A stretch of 64,000 nt of DNA from Dastarcus helophoroides (taxonomy: Eukaryota > Arthropoda > Insecta > Coleoptera > Bothrideridae). The notes under the pieces are model-generated. The model saw only the letters and a list, made by a program, of their open reading frames with translations. It ran no database searches and was not told where the DNA came from. Positions 1 to 9,049 of this stretch are shown in pieces (the first letter of the stretch is position 1; each line of letters opens with the position of its first letter). The stretch is from assembly GCA_028583605.1 (NCBI GenBank), contig CM053331.1, positions 4,839,008 to 4,903,007 of the forward strand, read 5' to 3'. Position numbers and translations under genes: made by a program.

Positions 1-322
1 ACGGAGATATGACCATTTAAAGATGGCGCCCCTAAAGTGGTTTTTTTACTACAAAAAGTTAACGGTTAGTAGCAAAATCATGAAATTGGGCAAGCAGTTA
101 AAGAATTGGATTAGGCATATTCTCATGTAACATATTTTTTAAATAAGCAGTAGCGTGGTGTGTAGGGGGTTGCCCGCGATTATTTTTTGCCGTAACTTTT
201 TTGTATTGCAATATTTTGACACAAAAGTGTCATAATCGTAAAAAGCAACATTTTTTATACAAAAAAGGTACTCCTTCTCAAAGTCGCTAAAAGTAACCGT
301 TTCCGAGAAAAAAGCGTTTAAA
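1..322. repeat. Left terminal inverted repeat of the DD41D transposon (outer part missing)
   Basis: This arm is the near-perfect reverse complement of 1703-2023, with only scattered substitutions. The pairing stops near the shared GCGTTTAAA at about 313-322. An arm of more than 320 bp is long for Tc1/mariner elements, most of which have arms under 100 bp. The minus-strand open frame across 139-336 is a by-product of the repeat. Confidence 0.92.
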
Positions 323-421
323 CAAAATTGTTGCATTTATTAGAATTCGTTTTGCAAATTTCTAATTTATCCACTACTAACTGCATTGATATAAAAATAG
401 TACAAAATTAAGAAAAAAAAA

Positions 422-1485
422 TCAAAGCAAGTGTTCGAAATTACTGCCCCCTGCAGCAATACATTGCTCGGCTCGTCTTCTAAGGGAACTCCTTACTCTT
501 TCGCAAATGCCTTGTGTATTGTGAATCTGGTTGAACCCATTTTCAATTCGTTCACGAAGATCATTGATATTGTCAACTGGTGTGGAGTAGACGATCTGCT
601 TTAGATGTCCCCATAAGTAGAAATCGAGTGGGTTGAGGTCAGGAGACCTAGCTGGCCATGGTATCGGACCTCCTCGACCTATCCATCGTTGATGATAGTT
701 GTTATTCAAAAATTCCCTAGCAACTGCACTAAAATGGGCAGGTGCCCCATCGTGCATTATCCACATTCGCTGTCTTGTTATGAGTGGAACATTTTCAAAT
801 AACACGGGTAACTCTGTTTGCAAAAAATGTCTATATGATGCTCCTGTTAACCTATGAGGTAAAAAAAACGGTCCAATTATAGAGTCCCCTATTATTCCTC
901 CCCAAATGTTAAGTGAAAAATGTTGCTGATGTCTCGACTGAATAACTGCATTGGGATTTTCAACTTGCCACTGATGCATGTTGTGAAAGTTAAGTATCCC
1001 GTTTCTGGTAAAACCCGCTTCGTCCGTAAATAATATGAGCGATGGAAAGTTCTCATTTTCAGCGATCTTATGCAATAGCCAGTTGCAAAATTCTATTCTT
1101 GGAGGATAATCAGCAGCAAGTAACCCTTGCACTCTTTGAAAATGATAGGGGTAAAATTGGTAAAATTTCAAAATTCGCCAGATAGTTACGTGATTTACTC
1201 CTTCGGCTAAAGCAAGTTGTCTAGTGCTGACACATGGATCTTCTTCAACTCGCTGAAGCACACGCTCCTCTAAATTAGCAACTTCTGCGTTTGGCCTTCC
1301 AACACGTTCGCCTTTGAAAACAAAATTTCCTGTTTCACATAAACGAGCATGAATTTTCTGGAACAATTTTTCTCCTGGTAGGTGTCTAAACGTTCAGCAT
1401 AAAGCCGTCTTGCTTCGGCACGATTACAATTTGCAAGCCCGTACATTAAATGCATATCGGCCATTTCTTGATTTGAATAGTCCAT
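422..1485 (-). pseudogene. Tc1/mariner transposase, DD41D catalytic triad, one frameshift
   Basis: The main frame (1366 down to 422, 314 codons) holds helix-turn-helix-like sequence at residues ~30-70 and a DDE/D catalytic domain. I read the triad as D115 (LFTDEAGF), D206 (MHDGAPAH) and D248 (SPDLNPLDFY). There are 41 residues between the last two, giving a DD41D spacing as described for rosa-type elements, and not the 34 of classic mariner or Tc1. The conserved WPARSPDLNPLDFYLWG block is clear. The true N-terminus lies in another frame, starting at the ATG at 1485 (MDYSNQEMADMHLMYG), a typical insect transposase leader. The two frames overlap and would join near 1385-1391, where one base appears to be missing in a TTTAGA run. 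Apart from that frameshift the gene is uninterrupted, so the insertion is probably fairly young. It would bind the arms and cut and paste the element. Confidence 0.9.
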
Positions 1486-1702
1486 TTTATCAAAATAATG
1501 AAAAGTTAAAAAACTACTACACTTACTATTGACAACAAAAACTGCTAAAGTTTACAGCTTTCGACCAAATTTTATCAGTGACACAACGTCAATCTCTGGC
1601 AGATATTGTCAAGTACAATTGTTTTCTTTACGATCAGTTTGCATGACCAACTTATTTCTTCTTATACAAATTAGTTAGAATTTCGAAGACGGGATAGGAT
1701 TA

Positions 1703-2121
1703 TTTAAACGCCTTTTTCTCGGAAACGGTTACTTTTAGCGACTTTGAGAAAGAGTATCTTTTTTGTATAAAAAATGTTGTTATTTACGATTATGGCATTT
1801 TGTGTCGAAATATTGCAATACAAAAAAGTTACGGCAAAAAATAATCGCGGGCAACCCCCTACACACCATGCTACTGCTTACTTAAAAAATATGTTACATG
1901 AGAATATGCCTAATCCAATTCTTTAACTGCTTGCCCAATTTTATGACTTTGCTACTAACCGTTAACTTTTTGTAGTAAAAAAACCACTTTAGGGGCGCCA
2001 TCTTTAAATGGTCATATCTCCGTTAGGAGGCAATTTAAAAAAAAAAGGAATTTCAACATTTTTCATATTTTAATGTGTAGAATATGCTCCTGAAGTAGCG
2101 GCCCGGACTTTTGTAACACCC
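1703..2121. repeat. Right terminal inverted repeat of the DD41D transposon
   Basis: Bases 1703-2023 mirror 1-322. Bases 2024-2121 are probably the outer continuation, whose left partner is outside the window. The stretch contains an A-run and ends in TTGTAACACCC, followed at once by a host repeat unit. The outer limit rests on that host repeat. Confidence 0.8.
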
Positions 2122-2640
2122 AGTGTTATGCTAATGAGGTAAGAATGAAAATCGCTAAAAAATCTGCTATTAAATCTTTTTTTTTATCCTTATTAAAAAT
2201 TGTTGCTTTCTTCTCTTCTTAGTTTAAGTTCTAAACAATACTATATTTGGAAATATTATGGAGAATTGCATCTAAGCTAAGAATTTTTATATTAAACTTT
2301 CGACAGCATCACTAGTAACTCACAAAAACCTAAGAAACCAAAGTGTTATTGTGATGAGATAAGAATAAAAATTGCCAAAAAAAACATAAAATTAAATCTT
2401 TTTTTGATTCATAATGTACGGTTGCGTTTTTTCGCTTTTTTGTTTAACTTATAAACAACACTGTATTTGGAAATATTGTGGAGAATTGCATCTAAGCTTG
2501 AGTTTTTTAAATTAAAAATTAAGCAGCATTATTAATAGATCACAAAAACCTGAATAACCGTAGTGTTACGCTGATAAGGAAAGAATAAAAATTGCTAAAG
2601 AAACCTGATATTAAATTACCCTTTTTATTCATATTACAGA
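2122..2640. repeat. Old tandem repeat, ~220-bp block X, about 2.3 copies
   Basis: Units begin with an AGTGTTATGCTGATGAG-like sequence (2122, 2341, 2564). Each contains a conserved core around ATTTGGAAATATTGTGGAGA (about 2245 and 2465). Related single or partial copies occur near 3050, 5050, 5690 and 5930. No coding potential is seen. Divergence between copies is high, so the array is old. Confidence 0.75.
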
Positions 2641-3015
2641 AGTGAATTAAGTATTTAATTTTAAAAAAATGTGTTTAGTTTTAAATTCCAAGAAAACCAT
2701 CTGGCAATAGTAGCTGATATTTTTGCCTTAAAACGCCGGAACTTTTAAACAAATATTTGGTAAATTGTCCATCATTTGACTATTTTCTGCTCTGTCATTT
2801 GCTAGTTTCTGCTAATTTTATAACCAATTGAATCAATTGCAATAATTTTGTCCCCATTCATTATAATTTTCAATTTTATTCGTCGAAAGTGAAAGGTATG
2901 TGCGTGACATTTAGACTTTAAAAGAGGTTCTGCGTATTGTGTGTTGTATAAAAATCTACTTTTTAAGTTCGGCAGCAATATTAACTGCTCTCGACGTCAA
3001 GAATCTACTTTTATC
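2640..3015. repeat. Dispersed block Y, copy 1
   Basis: This ~370-bp block recurs at 3180-3440 and 5990-6385. All three share TATTTAATTT runs, a stretch reading GTCCCCATTC, and AAGTGAAAGGTATGTGCGTG or close variants. On the minus strand copies 1 and 3 both read KCHAHTFxFRRIKLxII in an open frame, so the block may descend from a coding region. Confidence 0.6.
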
Positions 3016-3179
3016 ATTTTTTACCTTTTAATTTAATCTTTGAACAATACCGTATTTGGAAATATTGTGGAGAATTGCATCTAAACTATAAAATTTTATG
3101 TTAAAAATTAAACACCATCATTGGTGACTTACAACAATCAAGAAAACCCCTTCTACTCCTTGATTTTTGTTAATTTAGA

Positions 3180-3440
3180 CGTGTGTCAAGTATTTAATTA
3201 TAAAAAAAATGTGTTACGTAGTTAATTTAAAGGAAAATCATTTGGCTATATTAGTTCATATTTTAGCCTGAAAACACCACAATTTTTAATCAAATACTTT
3301 GGTAAATTTTCCAATATTGAACTTTGTTGTGACTGTCATTCGACCCATTTGGCTTAATCGCTATAATTTAGTTCCCATTCGATATAATTTGCAAACGAAT
3401 TGTATTCATCGAAAGCGGAAGGTATGTACATAACATTTAG
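3180..3440. repeat. Dispersed block Y, copy 2 (shorter)
   Basis: It aligns with 2640-3015 and 5990-6385 but lacks the distal part. The GTCCCCATTC-like and GAAAGCGGAAGGTATGT segments are kept. An X-block core precedes it at about 3045-3150. Confidence 0.55.
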
Positions 3441-3599
3441 TAAAAATGCATACTAAACATGTAAATCTCAAAATTTCCAGAACAACCCAATATTTCGAAA
3501 CAATATACGTTCTTGGGGAGACCATAATTAAAAACAGAAAAAAATGTTACTAGACAAGAAATCAAAGTTTTTCTTAACAAAACAAAGAAAGCCATAATT

Positions 3600-3705
3600 T
3601 TTGTGGAACGAACTGGTCCTTAAATATTTTCAAAAATTAAAATACGAATTTTGTCCTCTGAAACCAAAAAGTTTTGTATTCTAATTTTTAAAACAAAGGA
3701 TTTCA
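3600..3705. mobile_element. Hammerhead-bearing element, internally deleted copy
   Basis: The copy starts with GTGGAACGAACTGGTCC and runs through the TTGTCCTCTGAAACCAA segment. It then jumps to the inverse-strand end (TTTGTATTCTAATTTTT). The central hammerhead segment is missing. It is recognised by alignment with the fuller copies at 27110 and 35278. Confidence 0.6.
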
Positions 3706-3811
3706 AAACACAAAATCTTTTACCCTAATTCTTTAAAAATAACAAACATAACTGTCAAACTTTATTAACGGATAAAAAGCTACATATGTTAAAATTTCCA
3801 GAATGTTTCGA

Positions 3812-3872
3812 TAAATATTTGCTAACACCGGACTAAGTTTCGCATTACTGCATCATTGGTGGTCATACCAAT
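3812..3872 (+). repeat. Short dispersed segment (partner 37842-37904)
   Basis: Contains AAATATTTGCTAACACCGGA, TTTCGCATTACTGCATCATT and GGTGGTCATACCA. It could be the tip of an unrecognised transposon. Confidence 0.65.
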
Positions 3873-4620
3873 TTATCCGTTGTTATGCTAACTAGCTTCA
3901 TAGATTACATACTCCTACCAATATTCCGTTTAATCCGAGTTCTCGCCCAAAACTTCAATTAGAGGTGTGTTCAGAAGATCAAGCTGCTCGTTTATGAGTG
4001 TAAATTAACTAGATTGTAAATATTGATAAATTTCTATGGCCTCCAAGAAGTTTTTTAGTGTCAAAAATAACAAACACAAATAACTGGCGATTTTCAGTTT
4101 TCAAGTTCTCTATGAAAAGCTCGAACATCTTCCCTAATTTGGCGTCTAACAAACACATAATCACTTCCAGATCAGTCGTCCGGCAGTTTATATCGAAAAT
4201 AGCTCGGAAGGCTTCGACATAAAAAATCCCTTTTTGTCGTTAACGAGAAAAAGTTTGAAGAACTGCCGGAGCATGTACGATATTCAACCCCGTTCCTACT
4301 TCAGGTCGAAACTTTCAGAGTAAAAATCCATTTGGCAGTGAATAGACTCGAAAACAGTGGAAAAATATGAAAATCTGTTTATGACGCCGTTTTTCCGACT
4401 CAACACGTATTAGAACTTCGAAAGGAATAGTTGGCAAAGTTCATTTGATTTACAAATATATAACTCGCACCGGGTAGTTGTTTCGGAGTTTTTTTTCTCG
4501 TTTCTAACACGATATAACTCAGGAACAAGTTTTGTATTCGGTGTATAGGACGCTCATTATTTATTGGAATTTCGCCACGACTTTTTGTTTAATTAGGGCA
4601 CCATTTTAATAGCAAACATT

Positions 4621-4806
4621 TTTGGTAAGACAGACTGGTCCTTTGTTATCTTCAAAAATTCAAAAAAAAATCTTGTCCCCTGAAACCAAGAAAGATCAAA
4701 ACACACAACAAAGGTTGCTCTAACGCGTTTCGATAGCCAAGCTATCATCTTCAGAGAGATACTTTTTTTAATCTTTGGTTTCAGGAGACAAGATTTAAAT
4801 TTTAAT
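4621..4806. mobile_element. Hammerhead-bearing element, inverted-dimer copy with shortened right arm
   Basis: The left arm runs from the CTGGTCCTTTGTTATCTTC end through GTCCCCTGAAACCAAGAAAG to the hammerhead motif on the minus strand. The right arm is a short remnant (AATCTTTGGTTTCAGGAGAC). Flanks TTTTAATAGCAAACA and TTTTAATTAGTGAACA look like a diverged target duplication. Confidence 0.7.
4718..4758 (-). ncRNA. Minimal hammerhead ribozyme motif
   Basis: On the minus strand the 41 nt read in order: CUCU (stem I), CUGAAGA (core), an extra U, GAUAGC-UUG-GCUAUC (stem II, six Watson-Crick pairs), GAAA, CGCGUU, then AGAG closing stem I. Cleavage would fall after GUU. Stem III (ACGCGU) is self-complementary without a loop, so activity would need two molecules, as proposed for hammerheads in Penelope-like elements. 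The extra U between A9 and stem II departs from the consensus. Confidence 0.65.
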
Positions 4807-5864
4807 TAGTGAACACTTTGTAAAAACAAACCTGAAGTAGACTTACACTTTATAAGTTAATTAAATAAAAATCTTTCTTTTAGATTTTTCTTAAAAACTA
4901 TAAATGCACAGAATTTTATATTAAATAATTTGTTTTGGTATTTTTATGGGGAATTTAAAAGCAATTAAATGTTGTTTTTAATCCCGTTCCTTGTTTGTAT
5001 ATGTTTTAATTTTACTTTCTTTATTTTTCAGTTTTACTCCTAAACAATACTGTATTTGGAAATATTGTGGAAAACTGAAAGCTAATTAAAGATTAATGTC
5101 TTAATTTTAATTTGGCGGCATACTGTTGGCTCTGATAAACCTAAAAAATCGTTTTGCACCTTTTATTGCCTTTAACTTAGATTTTCACTGAAATAAAAAA
5201 ATTGTAAGTTGAAAGAAAGAAGTCTTTAAAAAATATTTTGCAGGAAAAACCTATGCTAATGTGTCATTTTGAAGCGTCCTTCGTCCGAATTTGTAATTTT
5301 ACATTTCTTACTTTTTAATTACGTTTGTGAATCATGCTACAGAATTTAAAAGTAATGTAAAAAATTGCACTTTAATGAAAAAGACCAGCGTATTTATATT
5401 AATTTAGCAGCTTTACTGATGATTTACATGAACCATTGATGTGGTTAGTGGTGACTTTGTTGCCTTTTAAGAAAGCATAATTACCTTTGATGTGTTTTAA
5501 TGATATTTTAAAAATTTAATGAAAAGAAAATAAAATTAATTCACAAAATTTCAACAGTATATTAGTCAAAAATAAAAAAATTTCAGAAAAAAATGCTAAA
5601 AAAAACTTGATATTAAATCATTTTTTCCATTTATTTTTGTTAATGTTGCGTTTTTGAACATTTTTAATTTTACTTCTGAACAATACCGCATTTGGAAATA
5701 TTGTGGAGAATTGCACCTAAACTACAGATTTTTACGTTAAAAATTTAACAGTATTACTGGTGACTTACAACAATCAAGGAAACCTGTTTTGCCCCTTAAT
5801 GTTTTAATTAAAACGTGTGTTAAGTATTTATTTTTAAAAAATGTGTTACGTATTTAATTTAAAG

Positions 5865-5907
5865 AAAAACCGTCCAGCGGTAACACCGCCGTACGGATGG
5901 TTTTTCT
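5865..5907. repeat. 43-bp imperfect hairpin
   Basis: Outer arms GAAAAACCGTCC and GGATGGTTTTTC pair at 11 of 12 positions. Inner arms GCGGT and ACCGC enclose AAC. The corresponding point of block Y at 2690, 3230 and 6050 lacks this GC-rich palindrome, so it is specific to this copy. Confidence 0.6.
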
Positions 5908-5989
5908 GCTTGGAAACCGTAGTGTTATGCTGATGAGGTTAGAATAAAAATTGCTAAAAAATCCTGATATTAAATTAGCCTCCATTCAT

Positions 5990-6385
5990 ATTATAGACAT
6001 GTATTAAGTATTTAATTTAAAGAAAATGTGTTAAGTATTTAATTTCAAGAAAACCATTGGGCGATAGCAGCTCATATTTTTGCCTCAAAATGCCACAACT
6101 TTCAAACAAATATTTTAGTAAATTTTCCATCATTTGACTTTGCCGTGACTGTCATTTGCTAGCTTTTACTAATTTTATGACCATTTGAATCGATCGCGAT
6201 AATTTCGTCCCCATTCGATATAATTTGCAATTTTATTCGTCGAAAGCGGAAGGTATGTGCGTGACATTTAAACTTTAGAAGAGGCCCCACGTATTGTGCG
6301 TTGTATAGAAAACTAATCTTCAAGTTTGGCAGCGATGCCAACTGCTCTCGACGTCGAGAACCCACTTTTATCATTTTCTTTTCTC
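5990..6385. repeat. Dispersed block Y, copy 3
   Basis: This is the best preserved copy of the block. Its minus strand has an open frame from 6374 to 6159 (71 codons) that keeps the KCHAHTFRFRRIKLQII stretch also present in copy 1. The similarity to copy 1 ends near 6385, where unique sequence begins. I do not recognise a protein family; a C-H pattern like a worn zinc finger is only a guess. Confidence 0.6.
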
Positions 6386-6445
6386 ATTCGCACTTTGTCG
6401 GGTCTTACAATAAATCACTGTTCCGCTAATATCGTTTTCCTACAG

Positions 6446-6644
6446 CGTCGGCCAGAGATAGGGAGAGATATTGTTCCATATATCCTTAAAAATATGCCAA
6501 AAAAATTCCAATTCGCAATATTAATGCCGTCGAATCATGAATTTTATAACTTCTTTTATTGGGGCTTATTTGAAATCCTACGCTTTACAACTGATTTACT
6601 AGCTAATAAGAAGAATGCTTTTGCATATAAACTTACTGGAGTCG
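6446..6644 (+). CDS. Possible internal exon, unknown protein (weak)
   Basis: A pyrimidine-rich stretch ending TTTTCCTACAG precedes 6446, and a donor-like G/GTTAGT follows 6644. Between them 66 codons stay open and read as ordinary protein, including VPYILKNMPKKFQFAILMP and EFYNFFYWGLFEILRF. Composition is less biased than in the repeats around it. The surrounding 6326-6649 frame also contains block-Y sequence at its start, so only the 6446-6644 part is proposed. I do not recognise the family. No companion exon is visible nearby, and the hAT insertion starts 8 bp downstream. It could equally be a relic of an unknown transposon gene. Confidence 0.2.
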
Positions 6645-6651
6645 GTTAGTT

Positions 6652-7017
6652 TAGTGTTTTCCAAAGTGTGGTACGCGTATCCTTGGCGGTACAGGAAGAG
6701 TTTAGCGGGGAATAAGCGCTGCACCGAGCAGCCTCAGCTGACTAAAAAATTAATTGTTTGGATAAACGTAACAACCCTAACTTAATTAATGGTTTAGTTA
6801 TACGTAACAAAATTTACGTAATTAGCTTGCACAACAAAAGTTCGTACAGATTGCAGAATGATGTTTTGTTTAAATTCGTTGATACATTCAGTAGATTCAA
6901 TGACAGACAAACACACTTATTTATTATTAGTTAAGACGCAATTTTTTAAAGAGGGATACTCAACGTCATGAAAAATTAGGAAAGGCTACACAAATGTCGA
7001 AAGTTTGGGAAACACTG
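6652..7017. mobile_element. hAT-type miniature transposon (non-autonomous), 366 bp
   Basis: The left end TAGTGTTTTCCAAAGTGTGG and the reversed right end CAGTGTTTCCCAAACTTTCG match over the first ~15 bases, a hallmark tip of one hAT lineage. The element is flanked by GGTTAGTT (6644-6651) and GGTTAGTG (7018-7025), an 8-bp target duplication with one mismatch, as expected for hAT. The inner GGTACGCGTATCCTTGGCGG is also typical. There is no transposase inside. Confidence 0.85.
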
Positions 7018-7025
7018 GGTTAGTG

Positions 7026-8540
7026 TCTGAAATAATAACCATTATTTATACCTTGTTTAGATGGAGGTGATTTGTACTTGAAGTTAGGTTAGTTTGACTT
7101 AATGCTTGCTTATAAACTGCTTCAGTCAGGCATGTTTCTTTTACATAAACATATTTTTTCCATTTTTATCACAACTTCATTATACTTAATAGTTATTCAT
7201 CTTTGTTCATATTAATTACTAACAGCTTACGCAAATGTCAGTAAACAGGAGTATCATCTATCAATTAGTTGCAACGTTTAATTACAATATTTAATTCATT
7301 TAATGATTATCTTAATATTTAATTATAAAATTGTAATTGTTATCATGTTTTTTGCTTATTTGCTTCTATATTATTTTTAAAATTGTTTAATTTTTATCGA
7401 ACTAACTGTTTACAGAAAACAAAAATGTAAAGTAGACCAGAACACTAAACCAAACACTCTGGCTTATGATTAAGTCCAGTGGCGTAATTAGTTGTTTAAT
7501 TGCCAATGTAGTTAAAGAGTAAAACCTTCTGTAAATGTAAAGTTGTAGAATTTTTATACTTAACTCATTTTTAGAGTGTGCAGTCAAATAATTTGAAAGT
7601 AATTGCATATGATAGTACTATAGAAGCATACAACCATCTGCACTTGTGTGCTGGCGCGGTCATAATAAAAGCGTTTTCTTTGACCTATAAAATCCTAAAA
7701 CAACCTTTGCCTATCCTTATGGACTTCTAATTATAATTCTGTTCTTTGCTCGTTCAGCAAAATTTCATTTTAGATTAAATGTCATTATTATTTATCAGTT
7801 CCAATCAGGAACCCAATTGAAATAAAGAACATAATTACTCAATTTCGTTTCGTACAATCCATAATTTCGTCTCTAATACACTCTTCTACTAAGCATACGC
7901 TTCCCAAGAATGTAAGATATCATCTCGTCCGTTTATTTGCGAAGTTAGGCACGGAGAAATTCAATGGACCTCAAGCAGATCCAGGGTCTGATTAACAAAG
8001 GTAATAAATTGTGTTTTTCTCCAAAGTCCGGAAGTCTCCTAATAAATTTCCGGAATCACTCTTAGATATTCCCCATAAAAGCTGTTTTGTCATCTTCCTT
8101 TGTTTCATCCAATTTTTTAATTGCTCATTTCCTTTATTTAGTGCTCGCATTCGGACAATAGATAGGAAAGTTTTGGATTATCGTCGATGCGACTTGCGTT
8201 TTATATTCCATTTGATTCCGCTGCAAACATCTTTCAACTTGATATCCTATTCCACTTTTTAATTAGTGCGATTTCCGCTGTAATCTGCGCACAAAGCATT
8301 ATGTGATAAGCCTCTGACCATTTACGCTTTTGATGATATTCCATTTCATGTTTTAGTCTGATAACTTTCAATTCATAGCGAGTTTATGCGGGATTAGAAA
8401 TTAAAACAGAAAAAAGAACGTTCCGCATTGGATGGGGATCAATGAAACGAAAATCTTTGGGGGTTCAGTCGCTCCCAAATCGTGTAGAATATGCATAGAA
8501 TGCAATGACAGTTATTAATTCAGTGTTAAATGATAGTCAC
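7026..8540. other. Unique non-coding sequence
   Basis: Moderately AT-rich, without tandem structure and without a convincing gene. The short open frames (for example 7402-7608 and 8011-8262) have low-complexity content and no family signature. Confidence 0.6.
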
Positions 8541-9049
8541 GTAGTTATGGGGCCAAAATATCGAAACTTTTCGAGTGTTTTTTTCAAAATTTTTGCTTTT
8601 TTTTTGTAAATTGGGCTAAACGGCGAACGTCTAACTTTGAAATTCGAATTGTGAAAATTCAAACGTGTCTTTCTACTTTGTCTGGGCAATTTCTACAAAA
8701 TTTCTACAGGGGGCAAAAAAAAAACTTTTATTTTGACCTAGCGTTGCAGTTTCTTGTCCACCGATCACCTCTCTGGTGATAGCTTTCAAAAAATTACTCT
8801 AACGCGATCCCTTCAAGTTTTTCTGAGCAGCAGTAGTCGTATTGGTAGTAGTTTAACAAATTTTGGTTGATCTAAAAGATCCGCTGTTAATATACTTGGT
8901 AGACCAAAACAAAATGTCCACACTTTATTTTCTTCGCTAGTGTTATTATTAGTGGGTAGTTTTTTACGAAAATGTAAACAAATATAAAATAAAGTACGAG
9001 CTTTGATACAATTTAGCAGGAAATATCCCAACTGGGGCGAACCTAGCGA

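Larger units (their letters stand above)
1..2121 (-). mobile_element. Tc1/mariner-superfamily DNA transposon (DD41D type), left tip cut off by window start
   Basis: Two long inverted arms (1-322 and 1703-2023) flank a transposase reading frame on the minus strand. Base 1 of the window already pairs with base 2023, and the right arm seems to continue outward to about 2121. There it ends in a sequence whose reverse complement begins GGGTGTTACAAAAGTCCGGG, a typical look for Tc1/mariner tips. Directly after 2121 the sequence resumes a local repeat (AGTGTTATGCTAATGAGG) also seen uninterrupted at about 5930, which supports the right boundary. About 98 bp of the left arm should therefore lie upstream of the window. 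The TA target duplication expected for this superfamily cannot be checked. The single frameshift in the transposase means this copy is not autonomous now. Superfamily placement is firm; the outer boundary is inference. Confidence 0.88.

Noticed and set aside
139..336. 65-codon minus-strand frame
   Set aside because: Lies entirely inside the transposon inverted arm, and its mirror at the other arm is not open in the same way.
2122..2640. CTGATGAGG in block X as another hammerhead core
   Set aside because: No GAAA segment, no stem II and no matching stem I strands nearby.
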